From the NCBI RefSeq assembly GCF_035582795.1, contig NC_134372.1, forward strand, positions 38,044,316 to 38,108,315: a stretch of 64,000 bases of DNA. The letters run 5' to 3'. Below the pieces are notes generated by a model. The model was not told the origin of the DNA. It saw only the letters and a list, made by a program, of their open reading frames with translations, and searched no databases. Both the position numbers and the translations under genes were made by a program. The DNA comes from Mycteria americana. Lineage: Eukaryota; Chordata; Aves; Ciconiiformes; Ciconiidae. Each line of letters begins with the position of its first letter. Position 1 is the first letter of the stretch. Below, piece after piece: positions 1 through 12,124 of this stretch.

Positions 1-865
1 AAGTAAAATACCATTATGTACGGCCCTGGAAACCCCTTTCCAATCAAAAATGCTACCAGTTCATAAACTTAACGTGGTCTTTTGCATTACGTGTTTCTGT
101 TTAGGAGCAGAGATTGTGTTGGTTGCGGGAAGTATACACATATGGAGAAAATAAAAAGATTTTAATAATGTAATTGTATTTTTAGTTGTTAGAATCTTAA
201 TGCATTGAGTTTCTTGGGCAAAATGTATAAAAGTGAAAGATTATGAACTTTATCAAAATAAAAAGCCACAATGGTACTAAAAACATTTGTCGTGTCCAGT
301 GACATTTCATATAAATATTACTTTAGATATTTGGGAATATTTTAACAAAACTGTGTGAAGGAACAATTTTTGAGCTCCCGTTTCATGGAAATCTGCCAGT
401 TTTAGTAAACTTTATTGAATAGCTTTGTTGTCTAATGTGGCTTTGTGTTTGTGCAGAGCAGTGTTTGTGGTAGAGGGTTACCCAGCAACATAGCCGCTGA
501 AAATCCAAAAAAGTGTACTGACAGAACACTTCACATTCATTAAAGACATTGTAATGGCTTTAAAATTATTCTAATGTTAGAAATAATTAAATATCTTGTA
601 ATGGATGAAATGAAATTGAGCTGACTACTTGCACTGAAAATTATATACATGGCATTTTTATTATTAGTTTCTAGCTGAAATATAAATAATCCTTTTTTCA
701 ACTAAGCTATGCAATAATTTTTGCCGTAGCCTTTAAATATCTGTTTTAAATTATTGGATGTGAGGATGTAAAATCATAGTCAGAATTAAATGTTGTCATT
801 TATTTCTTAAATACCTTATTTTAAGTGAAAACATTGATTGCTGTTTTCACTAACATCATTTTTAG
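1..865. other. WDR88 intron, no exon seen
   Basis: AT-rich sequence left of the first recognisable WDR88 exon. That exon begins with the last base of a split codon, so at least one coding exon lies further left. I saw no WD-repeat-like translation, repeat or RNA gene here. The amino-terminal part of WDR88 and its promoter are therefore outside the window. Confidence 0.7.
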
Positions 866-3800
866 GCTGGTAACATCATCATATGATAACACTGTCAAGG
901 CCTGGGATATGGAAACAGGAAAAATGCTTGTATGTATCCTTTTGAATGCATCTTGCAGAAGGTACAACTGTAAAATTCAGATTTATTGCTTTGTTATTGA
1001 TAAATGAGAAAACAAAACATTCTTTGTTAGCACAATACAATATAGTTAGGGTAGGCAGGCTTGATTTTAGTGCTAGTTTTGATACTGATAATTGCTTGAT
1101 CTTGGATAAGTCTCGTGATGAACATGTCTCAGTTATTTCAGATACAAATGGGTATGATAATAATAACCTGTCTCAGAAGATACATTTAAGATTGATTAAA
1201 TTAACATTTTAGGATTTGAACAGGGTGGCCTTGTCTAATTTTAAGTTTATTGCTGATGCAAAAATAGAAAAATTGGATATAAAGACATCTATCAGCTTTC
1301 ACCAAAACAAATATCAAAAGCCTTCTTTCTGAACCTGCTTACAGATTATAGAAAGTCTGCTGTAAAACTCCCTCTAACCCTCAGCATGTTTCTACAACCT
1401 CTCATTTTCTCTTTAGTGGACAGCAGAACATGAAGGCATTGTAACTTCATGTAATATTTCTTGTGATGGTAGATATGTGGTATCTGGTTCAGACAAAGAA
1501 AATACCATATATGTTTTTGATGCAGTAAGTGCAACAGTAGTGGCACATATCCAAGGTAAGACTTACTACTTTTACATCTTGTTTGTGCAGCTCTTGAATT
1601 TTTTTTGTTTCTTACCGGAAATTGAGAAAATTAATTAATTCAGTTCAGTTCAACTATTCTTACTTGAGAAAGGCAAAGGAAACTTATCTGTAAGACATTA
1701 AACCCAATATTTTTCAGAATAGGCTTATAAAAAGGAGATAATGGGCCAAAATTAGACCAGCAGTGATTCTTTTTTGAAGCATAATTTCCCTCTGAAGGTA
1801 ATTTTACTAATGAGACCTCAGTCCCATGAGGCTTCCGCTCAGGACTGCAGGTCTGGGAGTTTGCCATTCCTGCAGAATCAGCTTCTAAATATATGAGCAG
1901 TCTTACAAACATTAAATTAGCATATGGTTAACGTGCTCCTGTGAATCAGAGCCTGATGGTAAAATAATTTGGGTTTAAAAATAAAAAGTACAACAAATGG
2001 ATCGTAATAGCTTCATTAGAACTGTCTCTATTAGGTGACACTATCAGGACATATTTTGTTTACATTATTTTAATGGAGATATTTGCATTCTTAAAGTATA
2101 ATTACCTGCTTAAGTACTCCCTAAGAGTTTGGGTAATTAACTGTCATTGGCATTATGGGGCCAACTTCCGGACTTATTTTCAGGAATGGAGCAGAGAAAT
2201 AAGTTACTACAGGGCAGCATGTGAATTTACATTAACTGTCTTATGTTAAGTGCCTGGGTACAGGTTTGTACTCATATTACCTGCTGTAACTATGAGGCCT
2301 CTCTTTTCATTGAGAGGTAGGTGAGGAGATGTCCTAGCCAGTGAAATAGCCATTTTGAAATTACAGTGTTTTGGAAATAGACTGTTGCATAGACGCTATG
2401 CCACATAGACGTTCTGCCTTTCAGTCCTGTGTTCTGAGATCCAGATGTAATTATTCAAAATAACTAATAGCCTCACTTGATGTTTTTTGTATAGGTCATC
2501 ACAAAAGTACAATCACAAGATGTTGTTTTGACCCTGATAACCGAAGAGTGACTTCAGTATCATACGATAAGACCATAAAGCTATGGGATATGATAACACG
2601 ATCCACCTCAATTACAATTAATGAGTAAGGAACAATACTGTAGTTAATTATGCATGGCATTATTTGCGTCTTTCACAATTATCAGTGAGATTTATGCTAA
2701 GATTTGTACTAGAGAAAATGAACAATAATTGTTGAACTAAATAAAGTAATATGCAAGCAAATGACATATATAGAAAGCGTGGATAAAATGGTCCACTCAA
2801 GCTTCCTGCTGTAAATAATTGAAAAATTGTATTTGGATGACTGTAAGCATTTCTAGTGCTATATTTTTAGAGCTTCTAGGTTCTTGGGTATATATAGAGG
2901 CAGAAGACAGCATATGCAATATGGTATTGCAGTGTAAACTTGTTCTGATTTCTACTAATTAGGAAAAATATATAATCATTGACAAATGAGATAAAATATT
3001 ACTTGGAATAGTGAAGTCTTTAACAACATTATGGAGTGAAGCAAAAATAATACAGAGGAAAAGGAGAAAATATATCTAGATGTTGGGAACTGATAATTAA
3101 TCATGAGTTCTTACAGAATATTTTGTGATAATTAGGTTTTGCACAGCAACCAGATCACCTTAGCTCTTCATAAAATTCATGGGCCTCAGAGCAACCACAG
3201 GATGATCTACTCTGCTCCTAATGAGTGAAGACCAATGAAGACCTCGCAGACTTCCAAACAACCTGTTCCATTGCTTCACTGTGTTAATCATTAGAAAGAT
3301 TTTCCTAAGGTGGACTATTTTGGCTGCAACTTAAGCTCACATGTTTCTGTTTAGATCCTCTTCAGGCATGGAGATCAGATTATTCCCTTGTTTTCTTCTG
3401 CATTTTTATATATATCCAAGAACTTCTATTATATCTGCCGAGTCATCTTTTCAGTAGATTAAACCATCCTTATTCATTTAATATTTAATTATTTTTTCCT
3501 ATTTTACTGATCATTCTAGTTGTTGATCTCTGAGATCTTTCCAGTTGGCCCACATTTTTATTGAATTATATGGCTCCATAATGTAAACAGTATTCCCCCT
3601 AACTGGAAAAAAATAGAAATTAATTATTACTACATGCTTCTCTGTGGATGTGCCTCTGCTCATACGTCCTGGGATGAGAAACAAATATTTGTTGCACCCT
3701 TTTTTTTGCAAAACTGTGGTGTAGTCCATCATTCCCACCCTTCATCTGTGCAGTTGATTATTTGTATGTTACTACAGAATGTCAGGCTTGACAAAATTGA

Positions 3801-6800
3801 CCTGATCAGGCAGCATGCGTATTAGATAATTGATTAAACACTGTAATGCTCCTACAAACTGCAGTGATGACAGCATTGTTTCCTATAGAGACTGTTATAA
3901 CCCTTTTATTTTCTTGATGATTTCTTCAATTTGTGAAGATAATTTTGAATTTTAATCTTCTCCCTTGTATAACTGCATACCATCTTTGGCTTCATTTCAT
4001 ATCTGTACTCTTTTATCTCATTACCTACATTGTTAATGGGAGTATGAAAATAGGACTGGATTCAGGACAGATGCTGTGGATGCCAGCTCAATATGTACTT
4101 TCATTTTCACAGTGAACCAATTAGGGCCACTCTCTGAGTACAGAGATAGTTTTTCCAGATCATTTTTCCTTATATGCTTTTGGAGAAGGTCATGCCCAGT
4201 GCCAGAAGCCTTGCTCAGTATAGTCTCCTGAGCCTTCACGTGCTAAACTCTCCTATCTCTCGCTGAAGTCAGTAATACAGTAAAAACATTATGTCATCTT
4301 AGGATATTGTTATCACTTTAAGAAGGAAGTATGCAACAATAGAGATGTCAAATCAACCGTTAAAAATATCAATGGCTTTAAATAATCTCGACCAATTTAG
4401 CTTTGAATTCTTAAAACAATAATCAGAGAGTCTGCCTTTAAACACTGTAATAAAATTGTCTTTGAAGGATTAGGAATTACTTTGGATGGGAAATTCAATC
4501 TGCAACATTGTAATGTTTCTTTTAAATTGCAGTGACTACAGTATTGTTTCCTGTAAGAGACGCTCATAATCCTTTCCCCACTGTAGATTCAGGAAGCATT
4601 AGAGTCCTCACCCAGTTCTGGAATGTCCAGATTTCTTTTCTGATGAGTATCACTGCTTCCAAAATTAGACTTTAATCTAGAATTGTTTAATTTTTTTCTT
4701 CCAAATATTTGAGTTGAAATTTACGTGTAGAAATAAATGCATGCTATTTATTTAATTAAAAATGGGTGGCTTTTTTTTGTAATTTACTTTCAGTAAAATG
4801 CAGTTGTGTTGTAGCTGCTAAACAATTTATTGTTAAGCTGTGTTCAACGAAAAAAACAGCTGGTCACTTGCCACTTAACAGCTAGGGTTGCATAGTGCAA
4901 AATTACCTAATCCAATAAGGGATTTAAGCCCGTGCTGGCTGTGAGGCTGTAAGCAGCTCCAGAGACTTTACAGAACTATTCATATGGTTAAAATTCAGAA
5001 TATGTTTATGGTGCTTTACTGGATGGAGACAGGGTGCTCAATGTGCAAGAGGCTCTTTGAGAGATTTGTAACGTTTACAAAAGCTCACTCTTCCTGTGTT
5101 TTTCATCTGTGTTTCAGGGGACACAGCAATGCTATCTCAGATTGCTGCTTTACCTCTGATGGTCGTTACTTGTGCACAGCATCCTGGGACAAAAGCTTAA
5201 AAATATGGGACATAAAGACAGGAGAATTTCAGTGTCGTGAACCCATTTCCTTGAACCAAGGACATGAAGGTTCTGTGAGTTCCTGCCTTTTTAGCCAAGA
5301 TGGTGAGTTATCTTAATGCTAGTGTATGATGTATCTCAATACCTATGTATAGGACATCTCAGATGAACCACAAGTGACCACTCTAATCATGTAGGTAATT
5401 AATTCATCATTTCCAAGATAACATGTTTAATTATGAGAAAATGATGTCCATGTAAATAAGTAAATTGAAGTTGATGGTCCGTGTTCTGTCTTAACCGGGC
5501 AACTGGAACACTTGCTTAATTGATATACCCATCAAGAGGTCCAGTAAAAAGATCATAATGGAGTAAAAGCACAATACTATGTTAGAAGATTAACTTAGCA
5601 CTTGCGGATATTCTCCTAACATTAGTTAGCTGAAAAAAATTTGTTCAGTAAATACTGCACCGATCTGTAATAATTAGGAAAATGTGTATGTCTTTGTTAG
5701 TACCCCTGAAAGTAATATTACTTCACAACCAAACAACATATGCTAGTAATGTACTTCTGAAAAACTTCATGGATGTTCTCAGCAACGCTGATGGAGCACA
5801 TAAAGTACCGTGTTGAAAGCAAATGATATTTATGAATTATAGCAAGACAATTTGGCACCTGGAACTTGATGTCTCCCTGATACTTGGATGAATAGGAGAA
5901 GAATAGGAGGAAGAAACAGACTTCCCAGTTTACTTAGATCTGAGCGGAGGTAGTGGGGAGCTATTTCTTACTGCCCTCGTTCCATTACTTTCACTAGATC
6001 ATAAGACAACTCTTAGTCCCTCCACAACATGAAATTAGTGTTACTGCAAACTGCTACTGCGCTGAAACAGCTTCTCTTCTCTTCACTGGGATGGACTAAT
6101 ATGAATTTCTGTACATTGTGATCTAATTGGCTGTTTTCTTTTGCAACTTCACATTCAAATACTCCAGTAAAAATGACTCCTGAACTGCTGACAGCGGGTT
6201 AATCTGCAGTCATACCCATACAGTGCCTTCTGAGTTAGGCAACTCAAATAAATAGCAACTCTGTGGGGAAAAATGTACTTGTGGCTTGAAGACATGCAAA
6301 TGCAGATAGGCCTATGAATATTGGAATCTGAAAGCATGCTTTCCACACTAAACTCTACTTTTTTGTTTTTATTCACAGTTGACCTAACAATTCTGAAAGT
6401 ATTCTCTATATTTTAATTTTTAAACAAGGTATCTCCTTAATTTTCTAAGTCAACAAAATTTTCATGTATGGTTTTTTCCACTCAGTTGTGTGTTTGCTAA
6501 ATTTATGTATTAATATTTACAAAATTAAGAACATTTACAAGAAGTAGCTGAAAGGAACTTCTACTATTTTGTTAAGGCATGACTAATAGCTCATTATTAA
6601 ATGTTTTTATAAAGTCTGACTCACTGCTAGAAGAAACCCATTTTATTAGTCTGTATGACAAAGCAAAGATAAAATATAGTATTCTGATTTTGTATTTCAG
6701 CATCACTTCTTGTGTCTGGTGGATATGACAAAACTATAGCTATATGGGATACAGAGGCAGGCTATAAAAAGCTAAGCTTAAAGGTATGGAGCTCTTGGTC

Positions 6801-9800
6801 ACTAGTTTGATGAGAAGGTGTAAAATGTATTGCTGGTTTAAAAGCATTGAATATTTCATTATCTGACAAATACCCTTGTCCATGCTTTTTAGATACAGGC
6901 AGGAATATATCCTGCATTTGTGTGATATAATTTCCTAGAACAGTATATTCTTACACAATTAGCTACAAAGATACTACCTTTGTCAAGTCAGTTGTTAATA
7001 AGCTATTACATTTCTCTTTTTATGAACAAGCTCATTTAAGGATTATATTGAATGGAGTTGTACCTATGTTTTAGGAGAGAGTTTTTTCCAGCAAGTAACA
7101 AGAGCCTGGGTAGTGCATATATTCGTTTTGAAATGCAACACTCTTGTGTATCTGTATGTTTACATGCTTGCTTATGTCCACAGAAAACAGTACATTAAAA
7201 GGGAAGCACTGGAAAAAAAAAAAAGTATGTATCAGTGTTGAGGCTGTCAAGCTTAGCTCAGTCCCGAGGTTACATAGTTTACATTACTGCTTATAGTGAC
7301 AGGGATGTGGTCCACCATGTTACAGTACTTCTTAAGTTGGACAATTCTGTAAATGAGGTAGCTGTTCAGTATTTGGCTATCCCTGCTTAGAGCTAGGCCT
7401 CCTCTTTTCTTCCATATCCATGGTAATACTACCCAGAATTTGAGACGGTAAGTAATACCTGCATACAATAAAAAAAAAAAGTCCAACTCTCATTAGGGTT
7501 TTTTTTTGTGCCATCATGACTTTATTTTTTGCAAACATACCATACTGTATTACAGTACCTTTCATTCGTTTCTTATTTTAGTGCAAACAATCCACAAGAC
7601 TTGAACTAGTGATCAGATGTGTGGGTCAAAGAAAAGGATTAATAGTACTCATAGTTACATGCATGCGTTTTGCAAATGTTAATTTCACAGAAGTCAAGCA
7701 ATGTCAGAGTTCACATCTGCAACCTTGGCTCTTTCTTATCTTATGAAAATATGATTTTAATGGATTTTTTTTTTTTTTTTTACTTACTGCATATGCTATT
7801 CAAGGTTTAGTTAAAACTCATGAACAAACCCACCTGGAAGATCTCAGAAAAGACCACTTTCTTTCAAAACCTTGGGCTTAAAAATAGCTTTCAACTGCTG
7901 TCACATTCAAGATAGCACCTTCATATAGGAGAGCTCATAAGCCTGTGCCTCACACCTGTTCCCTTAAATATAAGCTTATGTACCCTACAGAACTGGAACT
8001 GTTTAAACCTTTTGAGCAGTAACAGTACACATTATCCACCAGCATTGGTGCTTTACATAATATAGCTACTGCAAATTTCCCAGTTCACAGCAATCATTGT
8101 AACTAACTCGGTTTCCCATAAAAGAGAAGGCATCTGTTTAAATGCTAATATCTTTGTAACTATGGAGAATTCCAGTTTAGTATCCGTGCCTTGGTATAAT
8201 TATATTCTGGGCTCATAACTAAATTTGAAAACATGTTTTAAAGATTCTGCTATACAAACCACGTTTTATGTATACATGTTTGACTACTTCTCTGTGCTGG
8301 AAAAATATATGTTCATCTTTTTATTGTATTTCTCAGGTGTGGCATTTGTCTATCAAAATGACAGCGTGCCTTCCTAAACTCGAGGAATTTTATCTGTTAA
8401 TACCATTCATGTTTGAATAACCTCCCTAGCTGGAATAAATAATTCATTTTAGATTTTAACCTGTTTCTATTCTTATGCCAACTCAATGCTGTTAACCTCA
8501 AATCAGCTGTGCTGCTGTTGTCAGAATGAGGATATCTGATAGAGCTGTTTGACTTGGCCTGCTTTCAGAATTGGTTTCCTTCCCTTAAACAGGGGAAGCT
8601 GCTGTCTGTTCCCACAGCTCTTCCCTCCATTATCACATGATAAGAGCCTCAAGATTTTTTTAGGTAATGAGTATTAGAAGTCAACTCTCTCTTTACAATT
8701 CTTCTTTATTAAACTGTTTAAAAAATAGAAAAGACCTGTGCTTAAATGGAGCTTAAACCCATGGTGACTGTGTAGCTGTCATTTTTCTGAGTGCTGCAAC
8801 TGGTGGCCTGGTTACCAGAGATTGTAACAGCCACTGATTTCAGGTATATGTAGGGAAGTATGAACTTCATAACAACATTTTTTCTTGACTGGACATGAGG
8901 CACTCTAGATAAGAATTTTCTCACTGCATTTCAAAATGGATTTATGGTACAAATAGGGGCTTTTAAAATAGTAATAATAAAGTCTTCTTCCTTGTGTTAT
9001 AGTTAAATTTTGCTTTATTGTAGGGTCATTGGGACTGGGTGACAGATGTTGCGATTAGCAAAAACAAGAAATGGATTCTTTCAGCCTCAAAGGTAATCAC
9101 TAATTCCTGATGTGGTTTCAGGAGCTAACTTAGAAATGGATGTGAAGATTTCATCCCTTGTTTTCAGCTTTTTTTAAAATGAAATTTAACAATGGTGAAG
9201 TTGTTCATAAAAGTGCTAAGTTGTAATCAGTATTTACCTCAAGTAATTACAGAAAATCTTTAAAAGAATTTTATGTTGTTTTGTATGTTTATTTTTGGTT
9301 ATTTTAAAATGTGCAGGCAGTTTTAAGATTGCTAAAGATTGTTTCCAGAGACATGATATTTTAATGTGAGAGAGTTTAGCTCTCATATTGAGAGGGTTCA
9401 TCTGATGAGATGAAATTTCATCCTTATGGAATTGGTGTAAATCACTCTTTTGGTAATATGCAAATACATAAAAATAATTGCATCTTTTTCTCAGGATTCT
9501 ACTTTGAGATTGTGGAATATTGAAAAAATGGATCATGTTCCTTCAGTGACAGACAACAGAAAAGCAAGAGGCTCAAAAATTGCTCAGGTTCTATCACTTT
9601 GTTTTTTAACCACACTTCATGCTTCATTCATAAAGAAAATTTGAATGTTAAAGGAAAGCTGTCAGATTTCTAGGCTGAAAACACAGATTGATTGTGTTTG
9701 TTCTCCATTTGCAAAGATTGTCAAATCCTTTTTTGGGAGTGGGATGTAGTAATGACAGGTCTTTTTAAAATTTATTTTGATAAGGACACCAGTTTTCATA

Positions 9801-11183
9801 TACAGGTGCATTTTTGTTTTTAGAAAACAGAGCTACATATGTGTACCTTTAAAAAATAAGCATATTTTGGTTTTCTACACCTGATGCTTCTGCAGAGTAA
9901 TTGGCCATTTATACAGGAGTATTACTAAACCAAGGCAGGTAATACTGATGTGCTCCTGGACATAAATCAGCTTATACGAATTCTGAGGAGTGTCTTTTTA
10001 AAGCTGAGACTAGGTATTCTGACTTCTAAAACATAAATTATAAATAGATGTTAAGAAAGAAGAACATTAACAAGTCTAATGCTATTGAAACATGCTTTTT
10101 ATTACAGTCCCTCAGTTGGTTTTGTTAGTGGATTTGCAAGATCTTGTGTATATTTTTCTCCTTGTCAATAACCATTAAGTGAAACTGCATGAAAAAGAAC
10201 TAACTTTTTTATTATTTCTATAATATTTTTATCAGACTTTCTTGTTGAATAGCAGGTATTCAAAAGCAGTGTGCAGCTTTTTAAGCTTTTAAATAAGTTT
10301 TATAAATGTGCCAGCAGTGAAAATGTGTACATTCCTAAAAGTATCAATTAACAGAAATTTGAGAATATGGTTAAAATTAATACAGGAAAGGATATTTTGG
10401 TGCATTTTAGCAATACTGAAAGCATACCAAACAATTAGAAAAATGTCTCAAATTTTTTGTAAATAGTTTCACAAGTGGTGAATTGGGAACCAATGTTATG
10501 TTGACTCTGATAAAGTGGATTAAACTGCATGAGTATGTGTGTAGTCAGCAGAAAAACTTCTTTGTACTGACTACAGTGGGTTAATATTTTGTCTAAAATT
10601 ATTGTTATGTATCGATTTTCCTTAATTTTTTATTTTTCTTTCTGCATTTCTCCTGTAGTCAGATAATGGCCAGGTAAAAAAAACAATAAACAAAAAAAGC
10701 CCCAAACCACTTAGTGATTATCACCAAGACAGAACAGCTAAAAACTGGATACCCATCAAGCCACCCAAAAAGTAAAGTATGATACTGTATTAGTTGAAAA
10801 AAATAAAATCAGAGTTCACAAAAAATAGTTTTATTCAGGAAAAAACCTCCAAACTATTCATCGCAGTAATGAATTTTGAGCAGCGCTATCTGTGTCAAGT
10901 TTACGACAGCTATATGCACTCAGTGCATCTCAAAAATCAGGCCTAGATATGTGTGTGTATATAGAGCTGTACCTTCATGAGTGAAATAATGCACATCTGT
11001 CACAGATGATTAACTGAAATGCCATTTTTGTTATATTTACACCAGTGTGAAGAATGTGAAAAACCGTTCTTATACCTGGAGTGTAGTGACTCTGAAGTGG
11101 TATCCAAGTGTGTATTCTGTCGTCTGTCTTCTCCAGTGAGAAAAACTTTGCCATTGCCACCTTCTGTTTCTCCTGATCTTTAA
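866..11183 (+). CDS. WDR88: WDR88, WD repeat domain 88, 3' eight exons (partial at 5' end)
   Basis: Seen: coding exons 866-929, 1417-1555, 2495-2624, 5118-5302, 6701-6783, 9024-9092, 9495-9587 and 11046-11183 (stop TAA 11181-11183). All have AG/GT borders, and the phases chain through 299 codons without a stop. Successive WD blades end in KAWD, YVFD, KLWD, KIWD, AIWD and RLWN, each after a typical S-x-D-x-T/S-strand (SYDNTVKAWD, SYDKTIKLWD, SWDKSLKIWD, GYDKTIAIWD). Two blades open with GHEGSVSSC and GHWDWVTDV. The last exon encodes CEEC and CVFC pairs, a zinc-ribbon-like tail. Known: the remembered human WDR88 has the same blade order and a CxxC-CxxC end; WD40 propellers are protein-binding platforms, and I know of no defined function for this one. 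The downstream neighbours tRNA-Thr and LRP3 support the assignment. The 5' coding part is missing because of the window edge, not decay. Confidence 0.95.
3150..4250 (-). mobile_element. Old degraded CR1 LINE relic in a WDR88 intron
   Basis: On the + strand the stretch about 3240-3590 keeps phrases of reverse-complemented CR1 consensus: 'aacctgttccattgcttcac', the 'ttcttctgcatttttatat' block and 'gatctttccagttggccca'. Weaker CR1-like phrases continue to about 4250 ('gccagaagccttgctca'). It is very diverged with no open frame, so it is an ancient 5'-truncated minus-strand insertion. The borders are approximate. Confidence 0.5.
3838..4577 (+). repeat. Diverged direct repeat, two copies of about 70 bp
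   Basis: The segment near 3840-3910 and the segment near 4507-4577 read almost in parallel. Both contain 'tgtaatg', then 'gcagtga', then 'acag.attgtttcct' and 'agaga', in the same order and spacing. They are direct copies about 665 bp apart inside one WDR88 intron, with roughly three quarters of bases equal by eye. The origin is unknown; it may be a segmental duplication or two fragments of one repeat family. Confidence 0.5.
10659..10775 (+). CDS. WDR88: Candidate alternative last exon (or 15-nt microexon) of WDR88
   Basis: A good acceptor (pyrimidine tract ending 'ctcctgtag', 10658) opens a frame in phase with the exon ending at 9587. It reads 38 codons (SDNGQVKKTINKKSP..., ending KPPKK) to TAA at 10773-10775, and an AATAAA follows at 10802-10807. 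This could be an alternative terminal exon giving a lysine-rich tail without the zinc knuckle. A GTAAAA donor after the fifth codon would instead make a 15-nt in-frame microexon (10659-10673) leading to the main last exon. The remembered human protein joins directly to the CxxC exon, so this piece may also be intronic chance. Confidence 0.3.
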   Translation, partial: SDNGQVKKTINKKSPKPLSDYHQDRTAKNWIPIKPPKK

Positions 11184-11315
11184 ATTAATCTAGCAGTCTT
11201 GGGATGTTAACACATTTAAGTATAAATGGAGTGTCTGTACATCTTTATGTAATACACATATAAAGCTAAGACTTTCCTCTAACCTTGCTCTACCATAGTA
11301 TTCTGTATGAAGAAT

Positions 11316-11423
11316 AATAAAATACATTGTACTAATCCATTAAACAGCTGTGACGTATCAGGTAAAGAATAAAATCCCCAGGAATAGAAATGTTATTTAT
11401 ACTGCATGGTACCAGAGAATAAA
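11316..11423 (+). terminator. WDR88: WDR88 poly(A) signals (three AATAAA)
   Basis: Canonical AATAAA hexamers lie at 11316-11321, 11368-11373 and 11418-11423. They begin 133 nt after the stop, before the solo LTR starts at 11557. Any of them could end the transcript; the first is closest to the stop. Confidence 0.7.
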
Positions 11424-11556
11424 ATTACTTACTTGTCCTTTGGGAAATTTTAAACAATTTTAAATGAATACACTAGTTCCAAGTTCACTTTACTGAAGAA
11501 AATATGTGGATATGTAAATTATTGTGAGGTTTCCTTCCGTTCTTTAGATGAACCGC

Positions 11557-12124
11557 TGTCATGGTTTAACTCCAGATGGCAACTAAGCACCACGCAGCTG
11601 CTCACTCACTCCCCCCCAGTGGGATGGGGGAGAGAATTGGAAGTGTAAAACTGAGATTTTGAGGTAAAGACAGTTTAATAGGTAAAGCAAAAGCCGTGAA
11701 CGCAAGCAAAGTAAAACAAGGAATTCATTCACTCCTTCCCATGGGCAGGCAGGTGTTCAACCATCTCCAGGAAAGCAGGGCTCCATCACACGTAACGGTT
11801 ACTTGGGAAGACAAACGCCATCACTCTGAACGTCCCCTCCTTCCTTCTTCTTCCTCTAGCTTTATATACTGAGCATGATGTCATATGGTATGGAATAGCC
11901 CTTTGGCCAGTTGGGGTCAGCTGTCCTGGCTGTGCCCCCTCCCAGCTTCTTGTGCACCTGGCAGAGCAGGGGAAGCTGAAAAGTCCTTGACTAGTGGAAG
12001 CACTACTTAGCAACAACTAAAACATCAGTGTGTTACCAACATTATTCTCCTACTAAATTCAAAATACAGCACTATACCGGCTACTAGGAAGAAAATTAAC
12101 TGTATGCCAGCCAAAACCAGGACA
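11557..12124 (-). mobile_element. Solo LTR of an avian endogenous retrovirus (TguLTR5-like)
   Basis: About 568 bp beginning TGTCATGG and ending CAGGACA on the + strand. Read on the minus strand it starts TGTCCTGGTTTTGGCTGG, a start I recognise from bird LTRs. A TATATAAA box lies on the minus strand at 11861-11868, followed by a purine-rich GAGGAAGAAGAAGG block. No internal retroviral region is present, so it is a solo LTR. The flanking 5-mers, accgc and atcac, differ at two positions by transitions, which fits a decayed target-site duplication. A related copy lies at 55196-55788 in the same orientation. Confidence 0.85.

Noticed and set aside
11786-12016. Minus-strand 76-codon frame
   Set aside because: It lies wholly inside the solo LTR and LTRs carry no gene. 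The frames at 55222-55663 are likewise within the second LTR.
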